Below, piece by piece: positions 18,301-25,863 of a stretch of 64,000 bases of DNA. Numbering within the stretch: the first letter of the stretch is position 1; each line of letters begins with the position of its first letter. Location of the stretch: positions 3,348,001 through 3,412,000 of the forward strand of contig NZ_CP084472.1 of NCBI RefSeq assembly GCF_020405225.1, given 5' to 3'. Made by a program: the position numbers and the translations under genes. Source of the DNA: Natrinema sp. DC36. GTDB lineage: Archaea; Halobacteriota; Halobacteria; Halobacteriales; Natrialbaceae. A model generated the notes under the pieces. The model was not told the origin of the DNA, ran no database searches, and saw only the letters and a list, made by a program, of their open reading frames with translations.

Positions 18301-19058
18301 AACGTCGCAATTGCGATGGTGACGAAGACTGCGTAATGCTGCTACTTGACGGACTGCTTAACTTCAGCAAGTCCTTCTTGCCGGACCAACGAGGGGGGAA
18401 GATGGACGCACCCCTCGTCATGTCCTCGAGAATCGACCCCTCCGAGATCGACGACGAGGCCCACAACATGGACGTCGTCAGGCAGTACCCCCGCGACTTT
18501 TACCTCGCCACCCTCGAGCAGGCGGACCCGGAGGACGTCGACGTCGAGATCGCCGAGGACACCCTCGGTACCGATACCGAGTACACCGGCTTCGACCACA
18601 CGCACGACACCACCAACATCGCGATGGGCCCCGATCTTTCGGCGTACAAGACGCTGGGCTCGATGATGGACAAGATGGACGCCCAACTCGAGCTTTCGCG
18701 CAAGCTCGCGGCCGTCGACGAGACGGACGTCGCCGAGCGGGTCATCGAGTACCACTTCCTGCCGGATCTGATCGGGAACCTCCGGGCGTTCTCCCGGCAG
18801 GAAACCCGCTGTCTCGACTGCGGCGAGAAGTTCCGCCGGATGCCCCTGACCGGCGACTGCCGGGAGTGTGGCGGCCGCGTCAACCTCACCGTTCACAAGG
18901 GCTCGGTGAACAAGTACATGCAGACGGCCATCCAGGTCGCCGACGAGTACGACTGTCGCCCCTACACGAAACAGCGGTTAGAAGTGCTCGAGAAATCCCT
19001 CGAGAGCGTCTTCGAGAATGACAAAAATAAGCAGAGCGGGATCGAGGATTTCATGTAG
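15399..19058 (+). CDS. polC: DNA polymerase D large catalytic subunit (DP2)
   Basis: A 1219-residue polymerase subunit of the archaeal replicative PolD. Landmarks are the N-terminal coiled region ([19 protein letters not shown]), [22 protein letters not shown] near residue 145, GLxRGG-like [24 protein letters not shown] near 235, zinc ribbons ([16 protein letters not shown] near 725; [20 protein letters not shown] near 1140), the catalytic NCDGDED at 971-977 and the terminal QSGIEDFM, which looks like a PCNA-binding PIP box. The small exonuclease subunit DP1 is elsewhere. An acidic 60-residue low-complexity linker lies near 285-340. No intein is present, but codons at 18231-18405 are very unlike the rest of the gene. 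Confidence 0.97.
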   Translation: [1219 protein letters not shown]

Positions 19059-19199
19059 CGAAATTTTACTCTGCGGTCTATCGCGCTGGCGGCTTCGCCG
19101 CACAGCGCGATGTCCCTCGGTAAAATTTCGATCAAAAGCACTCCTCCTTCCTCTCCGTTCGCGCTGCTCACTTCGAGTCAGTCGTCGGCCCGCTCGCTC
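19059..19199. repeat. Intergenic palindromic repeat, family 1, copy B
   Basis: CGAAATTTTAC (19059-19069) and GTAAAATTTCG (19120-19130) are a perfect 11-bp inverted repeat enclosing a second stem, TCGCGCTG (19081-19088) with CAGCGCGA (19103-19110), whose tip is GCGGC-TTCG-CCGC. Then come CGATCAAAAGC, a pyrimidine run and GTCGTCGGCCCGCTCGCTC. The order of blocks matches copy A at 2979-3101. It directly follows the polC stop codon. The remainder of the gap to 19379 holds only short GGCCTTCGGCC-type palindromes. Confidence 0.65.
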
Positions 19200-19379
19200 A
19201 CCCCGTCTCACGGCCTTCGGCCGTTCGACTGTTCGCGGCGCGTAGCGCCGCGCACGGCTTCGCTCGCGGTCGGTGTTCGGGCAACGGCCTGCCCTCCCCC
19301 GGGTCGTACGGCTCTCGCGTCGCTCGAGCCGTACTCCCGGCCAGATGGTGACTGATAACGGAGAACGAACGAGACGGTC

Positions 19380-20291
19380 CTAATCGCTGCTGACTCGAGT
19401 GACGCCGGGCATCCCCGCCTTGGTGTACTGCGGGGTTGGCACCCGCTGTGGGTCCGGCAGCCAGTTTCGAAGGCTCTCGTTGAACCGATCGGGCCGCTCT
19501 CGAGGTGTCCAGTGACCGCAGTCCTCGATCACGTCGAGTTCCGCGTTCGGAATCCGCTCCGCCGCTCGCTCCGACCACTCGAGGGGCACCAGCGGGTCAT
19601 CCTCACCGTGGGCGAGCAGCGTCGGCACCGACAGCGACTCGAGGTCGTCGACGAAGTTCGTCGCGACGCGGCCGCTGAAGGAGAGTTCGTTGTTCTGGAA
19701 CTCCGTGAACGCCCGTATCGAGCCCGGTTCCATCAGTTTCTCCCTGACGTCGTCGACGAAGGGCTCGGGCAGTGCGTCGGCGTCCGCGACGAGTGAGCCG
19801 AGAACCCTGCGAACGCTCCGCGTACTCGTACTGGCGGCGATTTTCCCGAACTCGGTCATCCCGGGAATCTGCGAGAGGAACTTCCACTGGAGGGCGCTGG
19901 GGAGTCGGCCACCGAGCCCGTAGCTGTCGACGAGTGCGAGGCGGTCGACCCGGTCGGGGTTGTCGAGCGCGTAGCCGAGTGCGACACCGCCGCCCATCGA
20001 GATCCCGACGAGCGAGACGCGCTCGAAGGGGAGCGTCTCGAGGAAGCCCTCGAGGATATCGACGTACGTTTCGACGGTGTGCTCGACGTCCCCGGAACTG
20101 TTCCCGTACTCCGGCCAGTCGAGCGCGTAGACGCGGTAGTCGTCCGCGAGGGCGTCGATCGCGTGTCGCCACGAGACGGTCGCGTCGTCGATTCCCGCGC
20201 CGTGGCAGAGGACGACGGGCGGGCCGCTCGTCCCCGCGCGCCGGTAAGCGATCCGACAGTCACCGATCGTCGTGACGCCGGTCCCGCTCAT
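19380..20291 (-). CDS. Alpha/beta-fold hydrolase
   Basis: A 303-residue hydrolase. From the start MSGTGVTTIGDCRIAYRRA the oxyanion motif is LCHGAGIDD (residue 30), the nucleophile elbow is GISMGG with S98, a HGEDDPLVP acid region follows near residue 235 and the catalytic histidine is in DCGHWTPRERP near 265. The set is that of serine esterases/hydrolases related to meta-cleavage hydrolases; the substrate cannot be told. The start at 20291 was preferred to one at 20348 because the extra residues are not acidic and not conserved in the fold. It stands alone. Confidence 0.85.
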   Translation of the reverse strand: MSGTGVTTIGDCRIAYRRAGTSGPPVVLCHGAGIDDATVSWRHAIDALADDYRVYALDWPEYGNSSGDVEHTVETYVDILEGFLETLPFERVSLVGISMGGGVALGYALDNPDRVDRLALVDSYGLGGRLPSALQWKFLSQIPGMTEFGKIAASTSTRSVRRVLGSLVADADALPEPFVDDVREKLMEPGSIRAFTEFQNNELSFSGRVATNFVDDLESLSVPTLLAHGEDDPLVPLEWSERAAERIPNAELDVIEDCGHWTPRERPDRFNESLRNWLPDPQRVPTPQYTKAGMPGVTRVSSD

Positions 20292-20689
20292 GATCGGATC
20301 ACAGTATCCGTTCCAGGGCCTGCGACCGTATGAGGGACCGGACTGCACCTGAGGGGTGCGTCCGCCGACCGCAGCGGATTCGGAGCGACTGACCGTACAG
20401 GGCTTCCGTTATCGATCGATGCGATAGGACCCGGTGTTTTCCCCGATCCGCGTGACTCGAGGTCGTGTGAGCCGACGGCAACGCCACCGTCACAAAAACC
20501 AGATGTGAGACAAACTATCATATCACGTGTCTCTGTTCGGATGGTGTATATTGTTTTCTATTACCGTGGATACAGCTCACACGATTTGCTGTGATCTCGA
20601 CGTCCCGATATCGTCCGTTTCACTCCCTCGAGCGGCTACTCGCATAATGCGTGCTGTGACTTTATCGCCGTCGCCGGTAAGAATTGTCT
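20292..20689. other. Intergenic region, no gene seen
   Basis: About 400 nt separate the divergent hydrolase and rubredoxin-like genes. The only signal is TTTATC at 20661-20666, a promoter-like box 24-29 nt before the ATG at 20690; the same TTTATCrCCG string precedes the paralogue at 21119. The middle is moderately AT-rich (20515-20580) without a credible frame. Confidence 0.5.
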
Positions 20690-21028
20690 ATGGTCGAAAC
20701 TGGCGAGACACCGACGAAGGAAGGCGACGAGGAGGCCCTCGAGGAGGTACGGGAACTCGACTTCGGGCAGACGGTCTACGACGAGGACGGCGACGAAATC
20801 GGCCGCATTCGGGGCTTCGAACGGAGCGGCTTCTTCGTCACCACCCGTGAGGGTGTCGAGGCGATGAGCGTCGAGCACGCCCGGTCGGGACAGTCGTTCG
20901 GCGAGGCGGAGCTCATGTGGCGCTGCATGGAATGTGGCGAGATGGGCGATATCGAGGGAGGGCTCCCTGACGAGTGTCCGAACTGCGGCACCGAACGCGA
21001 GGATCTGATGTACTGGACCGAGGACTGA
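20690..21028 (+). CDS. Rubredoxin-like zinc-ribbon protein (DUF7130-like), paralogue 1
   Basis: A 112-residue acidic protein. The first part has a small beta-domain (LDFGQTVYDEDGDEIGRIRG; EGVEAMSVEHARSGQSFGEAE), the C-terminal third a rubredoxin-type metal site: LMWRCMECGEMGDIEGG and DECPNCGTEREDL, i.e. two CxxC knuckles. Such sites bind iron or zinc. The family is haloarchaeal and, as I recall, is listed as DUF7130. ATG 20690 is preferred because a TATA-like box lies 24-29 nt upstream. It is followed 90 nt later by a paralogue of the same design. Confidence 0.78.
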   Translation: MVETGETPTKEGDEEALEEVRELDFGQTVYDEDGDEIGRIRGFERSGFFVTTREGVEAMSVEHARSGQSFGEAELMWRCMECGEMGDIEGGLPDECPNCGTEREDLMYWTED

Positions 21029-21118
21029 ATCGTCGGGAGCGTCGATCGGACGTCGTAGCGGTCCCGGACCCATTTCATATAGCATGTAGGGATTTATCAC
21101 CGCTTACAGCGTAGATTC

Positions 21119-21427
21119 ATGTGGGTGGTTAACATGGCAAAAGAACGAACACGACTGGGGTTCGGAACGATGGTATACACCGAAGACGGGACGGAGATTG
21201 GCCGAGTTCGCGGGGTCGACGAGAACGGAGTCTACATCACGCTTCGAGAGGGAATCGAGGGGCTGAGCGTCGAACACGTTCGATCGGGGCAGAAATTCGG
21301 GGAAGCCGAGCTCATGTGGCGCTGCTGGGAGTGTGGCGAACTGGGACGGCTCGACCGCGACGTGCCCGACGAGTGTCCGAACTGCGGTGCCGACCGCGAG
21401 GATCTCTACTACTGGACTGAGGACTGA
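21119..21427 (+). CDS. Rubredoxin-like zinc-ribbon protein (DUF7130-like), paralogue 2
   Basis: A 102-residue protein closely related to the gene at 20690: GFGTMVYTEDGTEIGRVRG, EGIEGLSVEHVRSGQKFGEAE, and CWECGELG...CPNCGADREDLYYWTED with both CxxC knuckles. It lacks the acidic N-terminal lead of paralogue 1. Two starts are possible: ATG 21119 (MWVVNMAKERT) and ATG 21134 (MAKERT). TTTATC at 21093-21098 fits 21119 for leaderless translation. The pair looks like a tandem duplication that kept both the coding region and its promoter box. Confidence 0.78.
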   Translation: MWVVNMAKERTRLGFGTMVYTEDGTEIGRVRGVDENGVYITLREGIEGLSVEHVRSGQKFGEAELMWRCWECGELGRLDRDVPDECPNCGADREDLYYWTED

Positions 21428-21504
21428 GCGCGGCTTCCGGAACCGCGAGCCCAGACCGACCATCGGACGACATCGTTTTCACCCCACTCGTTCCACCTCG
21501 AGTC

Positions 21505-22413
21505 ATGGAAATCGTCGTCTTCGGGGCCGGCAGCCTCGGCAGCCTCGTCGGCGGACTGCTCGCGCGCGAAAACGACGTGACCCTCGTTGCGCGCGAGGAC
21601 CACGCTCGCGCCGTCCGCGAGTCGGGACTGCGGCTCGAGGGCGCGATAGACGGCGGTCCCTCCCGCGTCTTCCCCGCTGCGACGACCGACGGGGCCGGCC
21701 TCGAGGCCGATCTCGCCGTCGTGACTGTCAAATCCTTCGACACCGAATCAGCCGCCGAAACGCTCGCGACGGGCGCTGTCGACGCGATACTCTCGCTGCA
21801 AAACGGCATGGGGAACGAAGCGACGCTCGCGGCGCGACTCGAGGCCCCGGTACTCGCCGGGACGGCGACCTACGGCGCGATCCTGCGGGAGCCGGGCGTC
21901 GTCGAGTGCACGGGCCGGGGCGACGTCGTTCTGGGCGCTCGAGCCGGCGGGCCCTCGGCGCTCGCGGACCGGGTCGGCGAGGCCTTCGCCGCGGCCGGCC
22001 TCGAACCGATCGTCGCCGAGGACATGCCCCGTCGTCTGTGGGAGAAGCTCGCGGTCAACGCCGGGATCAATGCCGTCACGGCGCTGGCGGATATCGACAA
22101 CGGGGCCGTCCTCGAGGCGTCCGCCGACAGCCTCGCCCGGGCGGCCGCTCGCGAGACGGCGCGGGTCGCCCGCTCTTTCGATGTCGACCTGTCGAACCGC
22201 GCGGCACTGGCCGCACTCGAGTCCGTCGCGACCGATACGGCCGCGAACACGTCCTCGATGCGCCAGGACGTCCTCGGGGAGCGACGGACCGAAATCGACG
22301 CGATCAACGGCTACGTGGTCGATCGAGCGGCCGAGCGAGGGCTCGAGGTACCGACGAACCGGACGCTCACGACGCTGGTTCGAACGTGGGAGCGCGGACG
22401 CGACCTTCGGTGA
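21505..22413 (+). CDS. Ketopantoate reductase family protein (ApbA/PanE)
   Basis: A 302-residue NAD(P)-dependent reductase. The Rossmann motif VVFGAGSLGSLVGGLLA opens the protein, LSLQNGMGNEATLAA lies near residue 95 and the catalytic-lysine segment LWEKLAVNAGINAVTALADIDNG near 178, followed by the C-terminal helical domain with TSSMRQDVLGERRTEIDAINGYVV. Family members reduce 2-dehydropantoate to pantoate for coenzyme A, but several paralogues act on other 2-oxo acids. Length and motifs are normal. It lies just after the rubredoxin-like pair with a 77-nt gap and may have its own promoter. Confidence 0.85.
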   Translation: MEIVVFGAGSLGSLVGGLLARENDVTLVAREDHARAVRESGLRLEGAIDGGPSRVFPAATTDGAGLEADLAVVTVKSFDTESAAETLATGAVDAILSLQNGMGNEATLAARLEAPVLAGTATYGAILREPGVVECTGRGDVVLGARAGGPSALADRVGEAFAAAGLEPIVAEDMPRRLWEKLAVNAGINAVTALADIDNGAVLEASADSLARAAARETARVARSFDVDLSNRAALAALESVATDTAANTSSMRQDVLGERRTEIDAINGYVVDRAAERGLEVPTNRTLTTLVRTWERGRDLR

Positions 22414-22560
22414 GCCGACATCGGTCGCACGCACCGATCGCCGCGGAACTCGGCGTCGGTCGGCGTGCGAACGAGTCATCGTTCGCGATTCCGAGACCGT
22501 CCGGTAGCTCTCGCGTCGAAAATAGCAAAATATCAGTTCGAATCCGCGCGGACGACCGGC

Positions 22561-22923
22561 TCAGAACGGTGCTTCCGGCCCTTCGTCGACCTCGCCGTCG
22601 TCGTCGACGGTCTCGCCGGGGAAGGACGGGCTCATGCCGCCCATCTCTTCTTCGCCCCCGTCCATACCGGTGGAGGCGTTGACTTTCTCGATTTCGGGAA
22701 TCTCCTTGACCATCCGGCTCTTGATCGCCTGAATCGTCATCGGCGAGATTCCGCAGCCGCTGCAGGCGCCACCGAGAGCGATGCTGACCTCGCCGCTCTC
22801 GCGATCGATGTCCTGAATCGCCGCGCTGCCGCCGTGCATCTGGATCTGCGGGAAGTTTCGTCGCAGGAAATTCGTCACGCGCTCCTCGAGGTCGTCCCCG
22901 TCGTTCTGGGTCTCGGTGCTCAT
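22561..22923 (-). CDS. NifU C-terminal-domain iron-sulfur scaffold protein
   Basis: A 120-residue protein starting MSTETQNDGDDLEERV. The NifU-C domain is complete: FLRRNFPQIQMHGGSAAIQDID, then GGACSGCGISPMTIQ with the CxxC pair that carries a transient 4Fe-4S cluster, then IKSRMVKEIPEIEKVNAS. An acidic, Met/Gly-rich tail of about 40 residues follows. These proteins build or deliver Fe-S clusters. The start 22923 was preferred over 22968 because the family begins near the acidic Ser/Thr lead. Confidence 0.9.
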   Translation of the reverse strand: MSTETQNDGDDLEERVTNFLRRNFPQIQMHGGSAAIQDIDRESGEVSIALGGACSGCGISPMTIQAIKSRMVKEIPEIEKVNASTGMDGGEEEMGGMSPSFPGETVDDDGEVDEGPEAPF

Positions 22924-23005
22924 AGAATTCCCTTGGGTATCAGCCCCCCTAAACCTTCCGTCCTTCATGTTCGGCTGCCGGTGTCGGCGATGTCTGTACC
23001 TCTCC

Positions 23006-23323
23006 TCAGACGAACCCGAAGACGCGCTGCAGTTCGGTTTCGATCTCTTCGATGTGGGCCTCGAGCACGGTTTCGAACCGCTCCTCCTCGACGACTACGT
23101 CGGAGAGCCGATCGTAGGGATCCTCGGGGAGTTCGATACGGAACTCGCCGTCGCCCTCGTAGAACGGTTCGCTCTCGTTCAACACCTGTTGGTCGATCGC
23201 GTGGACGAGCTGGGAGTCGTAGCGGTCGTTCATCCGGTTAAACGCGTTCTTGTACGCCTGCTGAAGCTCGGGGAAGTAGTTGGCGTACTTGTCCTCGAAC
23301 TTCTCGGGATCGAAGTCGGCCAT
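23006..23323 (-). CDS. DUF5783 family protein
   Basis: A 105-residue acidic, helical protein (MADFDPEKFEDKYANYFPELQQAYKNAF...). I recognise it as the small haloarchaeal family DUF5783 by the FDPEKFEDKY..YFPELQ.AY opening and the C-terminal EAHIEEIETELQRVFGFV. No metal or catalytic motif is seen. It is 80 nt upstream of the NifU-like gene on the same strand and could be co-transcribed. Function unknown. Confidence 0.78.
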   Translation of the reverse strand: MADFDPEKFEDKYANYFPELQQAYKNAFNRMNDRYDSQLVHAIDQQVLNESEPFYEGDGEFRIELPEDPYDRLSDVVVEEERFETVLEAHIEEIETELQRVFGFV

Positions 23324-23558
23324 ATCCGAACCGAGGGGAAGCGGCGACAAAAGTCGGACGATCATCCCCTTTGAAGCCGGTCCGTCGCCCTGGGGTCGTT
23401 ACGTCTCACTGCCCAGCTCGAACTGGTCCGTGAGAGAGGCCGCAGCTCGAGCCGTGTTCAACCCGCCGGACCCGGTAACGGGTTCGTATACCAGAACACT
23501 GACACTGTAGGGGCACCCTATATAGGAGCAAGCGCTCGCAGGCGGAACGGACACTCCC

Positions 23559-23579
23559 GCTCTCGGCGACTCCGAGAGC
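23559..23579 (+). promoter_or_regulatory. Hairpin abutting a start codon
   Basis: GCTCTCGG (23559-23566) and CCGAGAGC (23572-23579) form a perfect 8-bp stem with a 5-nt loop whose last base touches the ATG at 23580. A CTATATAGG box is at 23518-23526. If transcribed, the stem could modulate start-codon access. Confidence 0.45.
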
Positions 23580-23978
23580 ATGATCACTGACCAGGACCCC
23601 ATTCCTCCCGAAGCGTTACCACCGAGGTGGGGGCTGGCGGAGCTCTGTGACGATCAGTTCGTCTACCGGCACAGCCGGCCACCGATCGAACTGATCGCGG
23701 ATTGCACCCTCGCCGATCGATCCCATCCGGGACTCGGCCTCTGTCGGTGTTGGGAGCTTCGCTACCGGTACTTTCTCACGGATCGCACGATCTGCCGATC
23801 GATCGGCCGCGTCTCGACCCGCCGAGCTGCCGTCGATGGCCTGCTCGAGTGCATGCGCAGTATCCACGAAACCGTCTCGGGGGCCGACGATCCGGTCGCG
23901 GTCGGACAGGTGCTCGAGCGCGTCTCTCTCTCCGGTCTCATCCCGGACGGGTTCTCTCGGTCGTCCGCGTCGCCGTGA
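23580..23978 (+). CDS. Unknown haloarchaeal protein with Cys/His-rich centre
   Basis: A 132-residue protein I do not recognise. It opens MITDQDPIPPEALPPRWGLA and has a Cys-containing middle (LIADCTLADRSHPGLGLCRCWELRYRYFLTDRTICRS, spread over residues 38-75) followed by a helical part. It may be a metal-binding or nucleic-acid-associated protein; this is a guess. It converges with the DUF7260 gene with a 19-nt gap. The initiation region is capped by a perfect hairpin. Confidence 0.65.
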   Translation: MITDQDPIPPEALPPRWGLAELCDDQFVYRHSRPPIELIADCTLADRSHPGLGLCRCWELRYRYFLTDRTICRSIGRVSTRRAAVDGLLECMRSIHETVSGADDPVAVGQVLERVSLSGLIPDGFSRSSASP

Positions 23979-23997
23979 CACCTCGCAGTTCCCGCGT

Positions 23998-24807
23998 CTA
24001 AACACGCCGCGTCAGCTGCGAGCGCACCGCCCGCTGACACCCCTCGCAGATGCCGTACAGTCGCGTTACGGTCGACAGCAGCGGATACCGAACGGAGAGA
24101 TCCGAATAAATCGACGTGACTACCGATCGGTATCGGGTTCCGCCCGGTCCATAGCGATTGGTCGACTCGGTAAACTGCGCTTGTCGTCGGTCGATGCGCG
24201 CCTCGAGCCGGTCCCGGTACGCCTCGAGCCGCTCGTGTTTCGCCTGCAACGCGTCGAAGTCACACTGCAGGAGCGATTCGTCGGCCGTCGCCCGCAGCCA
24301 GTCGACGATCTCGTCGATCTCGTCGATCGCCGTCTCGAGTGTGGAGCGCTCGCGCTGGAGGAGTCCCTGCAGCGATTCGACCTCGCGCCGTCTGGTCGAA
24401 ACAGCCTCGAGGACGGCGGACTTGAGCGTCGGTGTCCATCCGCTTTCCGCCACGAGTGCGACGGCGATGTCTTCGGTCAACTCCGCCGCGATCGTCTCGA
24501 CGACCGATTCGTCGGCGTCGCAGTCGGCGACACTGTGGGGTCGGACCGTCTCGGCGAACGCCTGACTGACAGTGACACAGCGATCGGCCGATGTCGACGG
24601 GGTCGGTCCCTGCGGAGGGGTCGCCTGCGTCGCCGTCGTCGCCATCGCCGTAACCGTTCGCCGAGGGCGGGTCGATTCGGGGTCTTTCGCCGGAACCGCT
24701 CGAACGCGCTGTGCGAACGTTTCGAATGCCGTCCCGCGGTCGCGGATTGCCTCTCGCTCCTCGTCGACGCACTCGAGCGCCCGGTGGACGGCCGTCGATC
24801 CTGTCAC
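23998..24807 (-). CDS. DUF7260 family protein
   Basis: A 269-residue acidic protein, predicted largely alpha-helical and coiled-coil (residues 120-205: VLEAVSTRRREVESLQGLLQ, then LETAIDEIDEIVDWL and QAKHERLEAYRDRLEARIDR). The C-terminal YGICEGCQRAVRSQL gives a CxxC pair. The layout matches what I remember of the haloarchaeal family DUF7260. No enzymatic motif is seen. It overlaps the upstream DUF7552-like gene by 4 nt (ATGA type), so both are translated from one message and both fall under the iron-box palindrome at 25864. Confidence 0.65.
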   Translation of the reverse strand: MTGSTAVHRALECVDEEREAIRDRGTAFETFAQRVRAVPAKDPESTRPRRTVTAMATTATQATPPQGPTPSTSADRCVTVSQAFAETVRPHSVADCDADESVVETIAAELTEDIAVALVAESGWTPTLKSAVLEAVSTRRREVESLQGLLQRERSTLETAIDEIDEIVDWLRATADESLLQCDFDALQAKHERLEAYRDRLEARIDRRQAQFTESTNRYGPGGTRYRSVVTSIYSDLSVRYPLLSTVTRLYGICEGCQRAVRSQLTRRV

Positions 24808-25733
24808 GGCTCACCTCGCGTACAGACGAGTCCACCCGTCGCCTCCTCGTCGTTCGTCAGGACGAACTGCCAGTCGCCGTCGCCGAGTGCGGTGACGTCC
24901 GTCACGCCGAGTTCGGCGGTCGGCGTTGCCGTCCGACGCAGGATGTCGATCCCGATCGGCAGCGTCGGAAACCGCCGCTCGCCACACTCGATGGCGTATC
25001 CCCGCAGGGAGACGGTCCAGGCGTCGCCGCCGGTCGCGTCGCTCGAGTCGCGCGTGACGCCGTACGCTCGGATCAGTGACAGCGAGTCCAGGAACTCGAG
25101 GCTCGTTGCGACCGGATCGTCTACCGGGTCGACCGGCGAGAGGTTCGCCGCTGCCGCCCGCAGTACCCGTGTTCGTTCGACCGTATTGAGGTAGCACTCG
25201 AGCTCCGACGCCATCGTCTCGAGCAACACCAGACAGAGCGTATTCCGGTTGGTCGTCGCCTCGGCCGCGGCCAGATACGTCTCCATGATCGCGCGCTCGG
25301 CGTCGTCGTGGTCGCGGGCCGAGAGGGCCTCGAAGACGGCACCGGAGACGTCGTGGCAGAAGCTGATCAGCGGGGACTCGTCTTGGCCTCGCTTCGCTCG
25401 ACCAGTCGGCGACTGTGTCCCCGCGTTCGCGACTCGTCGGTTCGATTGCCGCCGACCACCGTTCGCGGTGGAATTCGCGTCCGCGTCCGCCGCTCGAGCC
25501 TGACAGACGATCGGATCGTAACACGGGAGTCGCGGATCGTACCGCCTGAGTGCGGCGCGATACTGTTCGGTCGCCTGCGCGGCGTCCGCCGCGTCCGGGC
25601 GGGTCGCGAACCGCTGGCCGGCGACCGGGACGGGACGTTCGCCGGAGCGGGCGCAGACGACGTAGTACGCTCCGTCGTCGCTGGCCAGTCGTTCGATATG
25701 CTGACGAATCTCTCTGAGTGTCGTTCCGACCAT
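24804..25733 (-). CDS. DUF7552-like protein
   Basis: A 309-residue acidic protein. The N-terminal 75 residues (TLREIRQHIERLASDDGAYYVVCARSGERPVPVAG...FATRPDAADAAQATEQYRAALRRYDPRLPCYDPIVCQ) are a domain I recall as DUF7552. A variable linker and a larger C-terminal part rich in short helices follow (ISFCHDVSGAVFEALS, LVLLETMASELECYL). A GTG at 25841 would add 36 mostly basic residues and is unlikely. A perfect 16-bp iron-box palindrome lies 131 nt upstream, over the likely transcription start. It overlaps DUF7260 by 4 nt. Function unknown; iron-repressed expression is the inference. Confidence 0.7.
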   Translation of the reverse strand: MVGTTLREIRQHIERLASDDGAYYVVCARSGERPVPVAGQRFATRPDAADAAQATEQYRAALRRYDPRLPCYDPIVCQARAADADANSTANGGRRQSNRRVANAGTQSPTGRAKRGQDESPLISFCHDVSGAVFEALSARDHDDAERAIMETYLAAAEATTNRNTLCLVLLETMASELECYLNTVERTRVLRAAAANLSPVDPVDDPVATSLEFLDSLSLIRAYGVTRDSSDATGGDAWTVSLRGYAIECGERRFPTLPIGIDILRRTATPTAELGVTDVTALGDGDWQFVLTNDEEATGGLVCTRGEP

Positions 25734-25863
25734 GATTTCCTCCAGTTTTCTTCGGTTTCCGTTCGGATTCCGCGCTGACCGTTCACGCCACGAGAGTCGT
25801 CCACTGGTTGGACGCTTCCGTCGAACGGCTCGCGACTGCACCGTCGGAGACCGGTCCTTGTAG

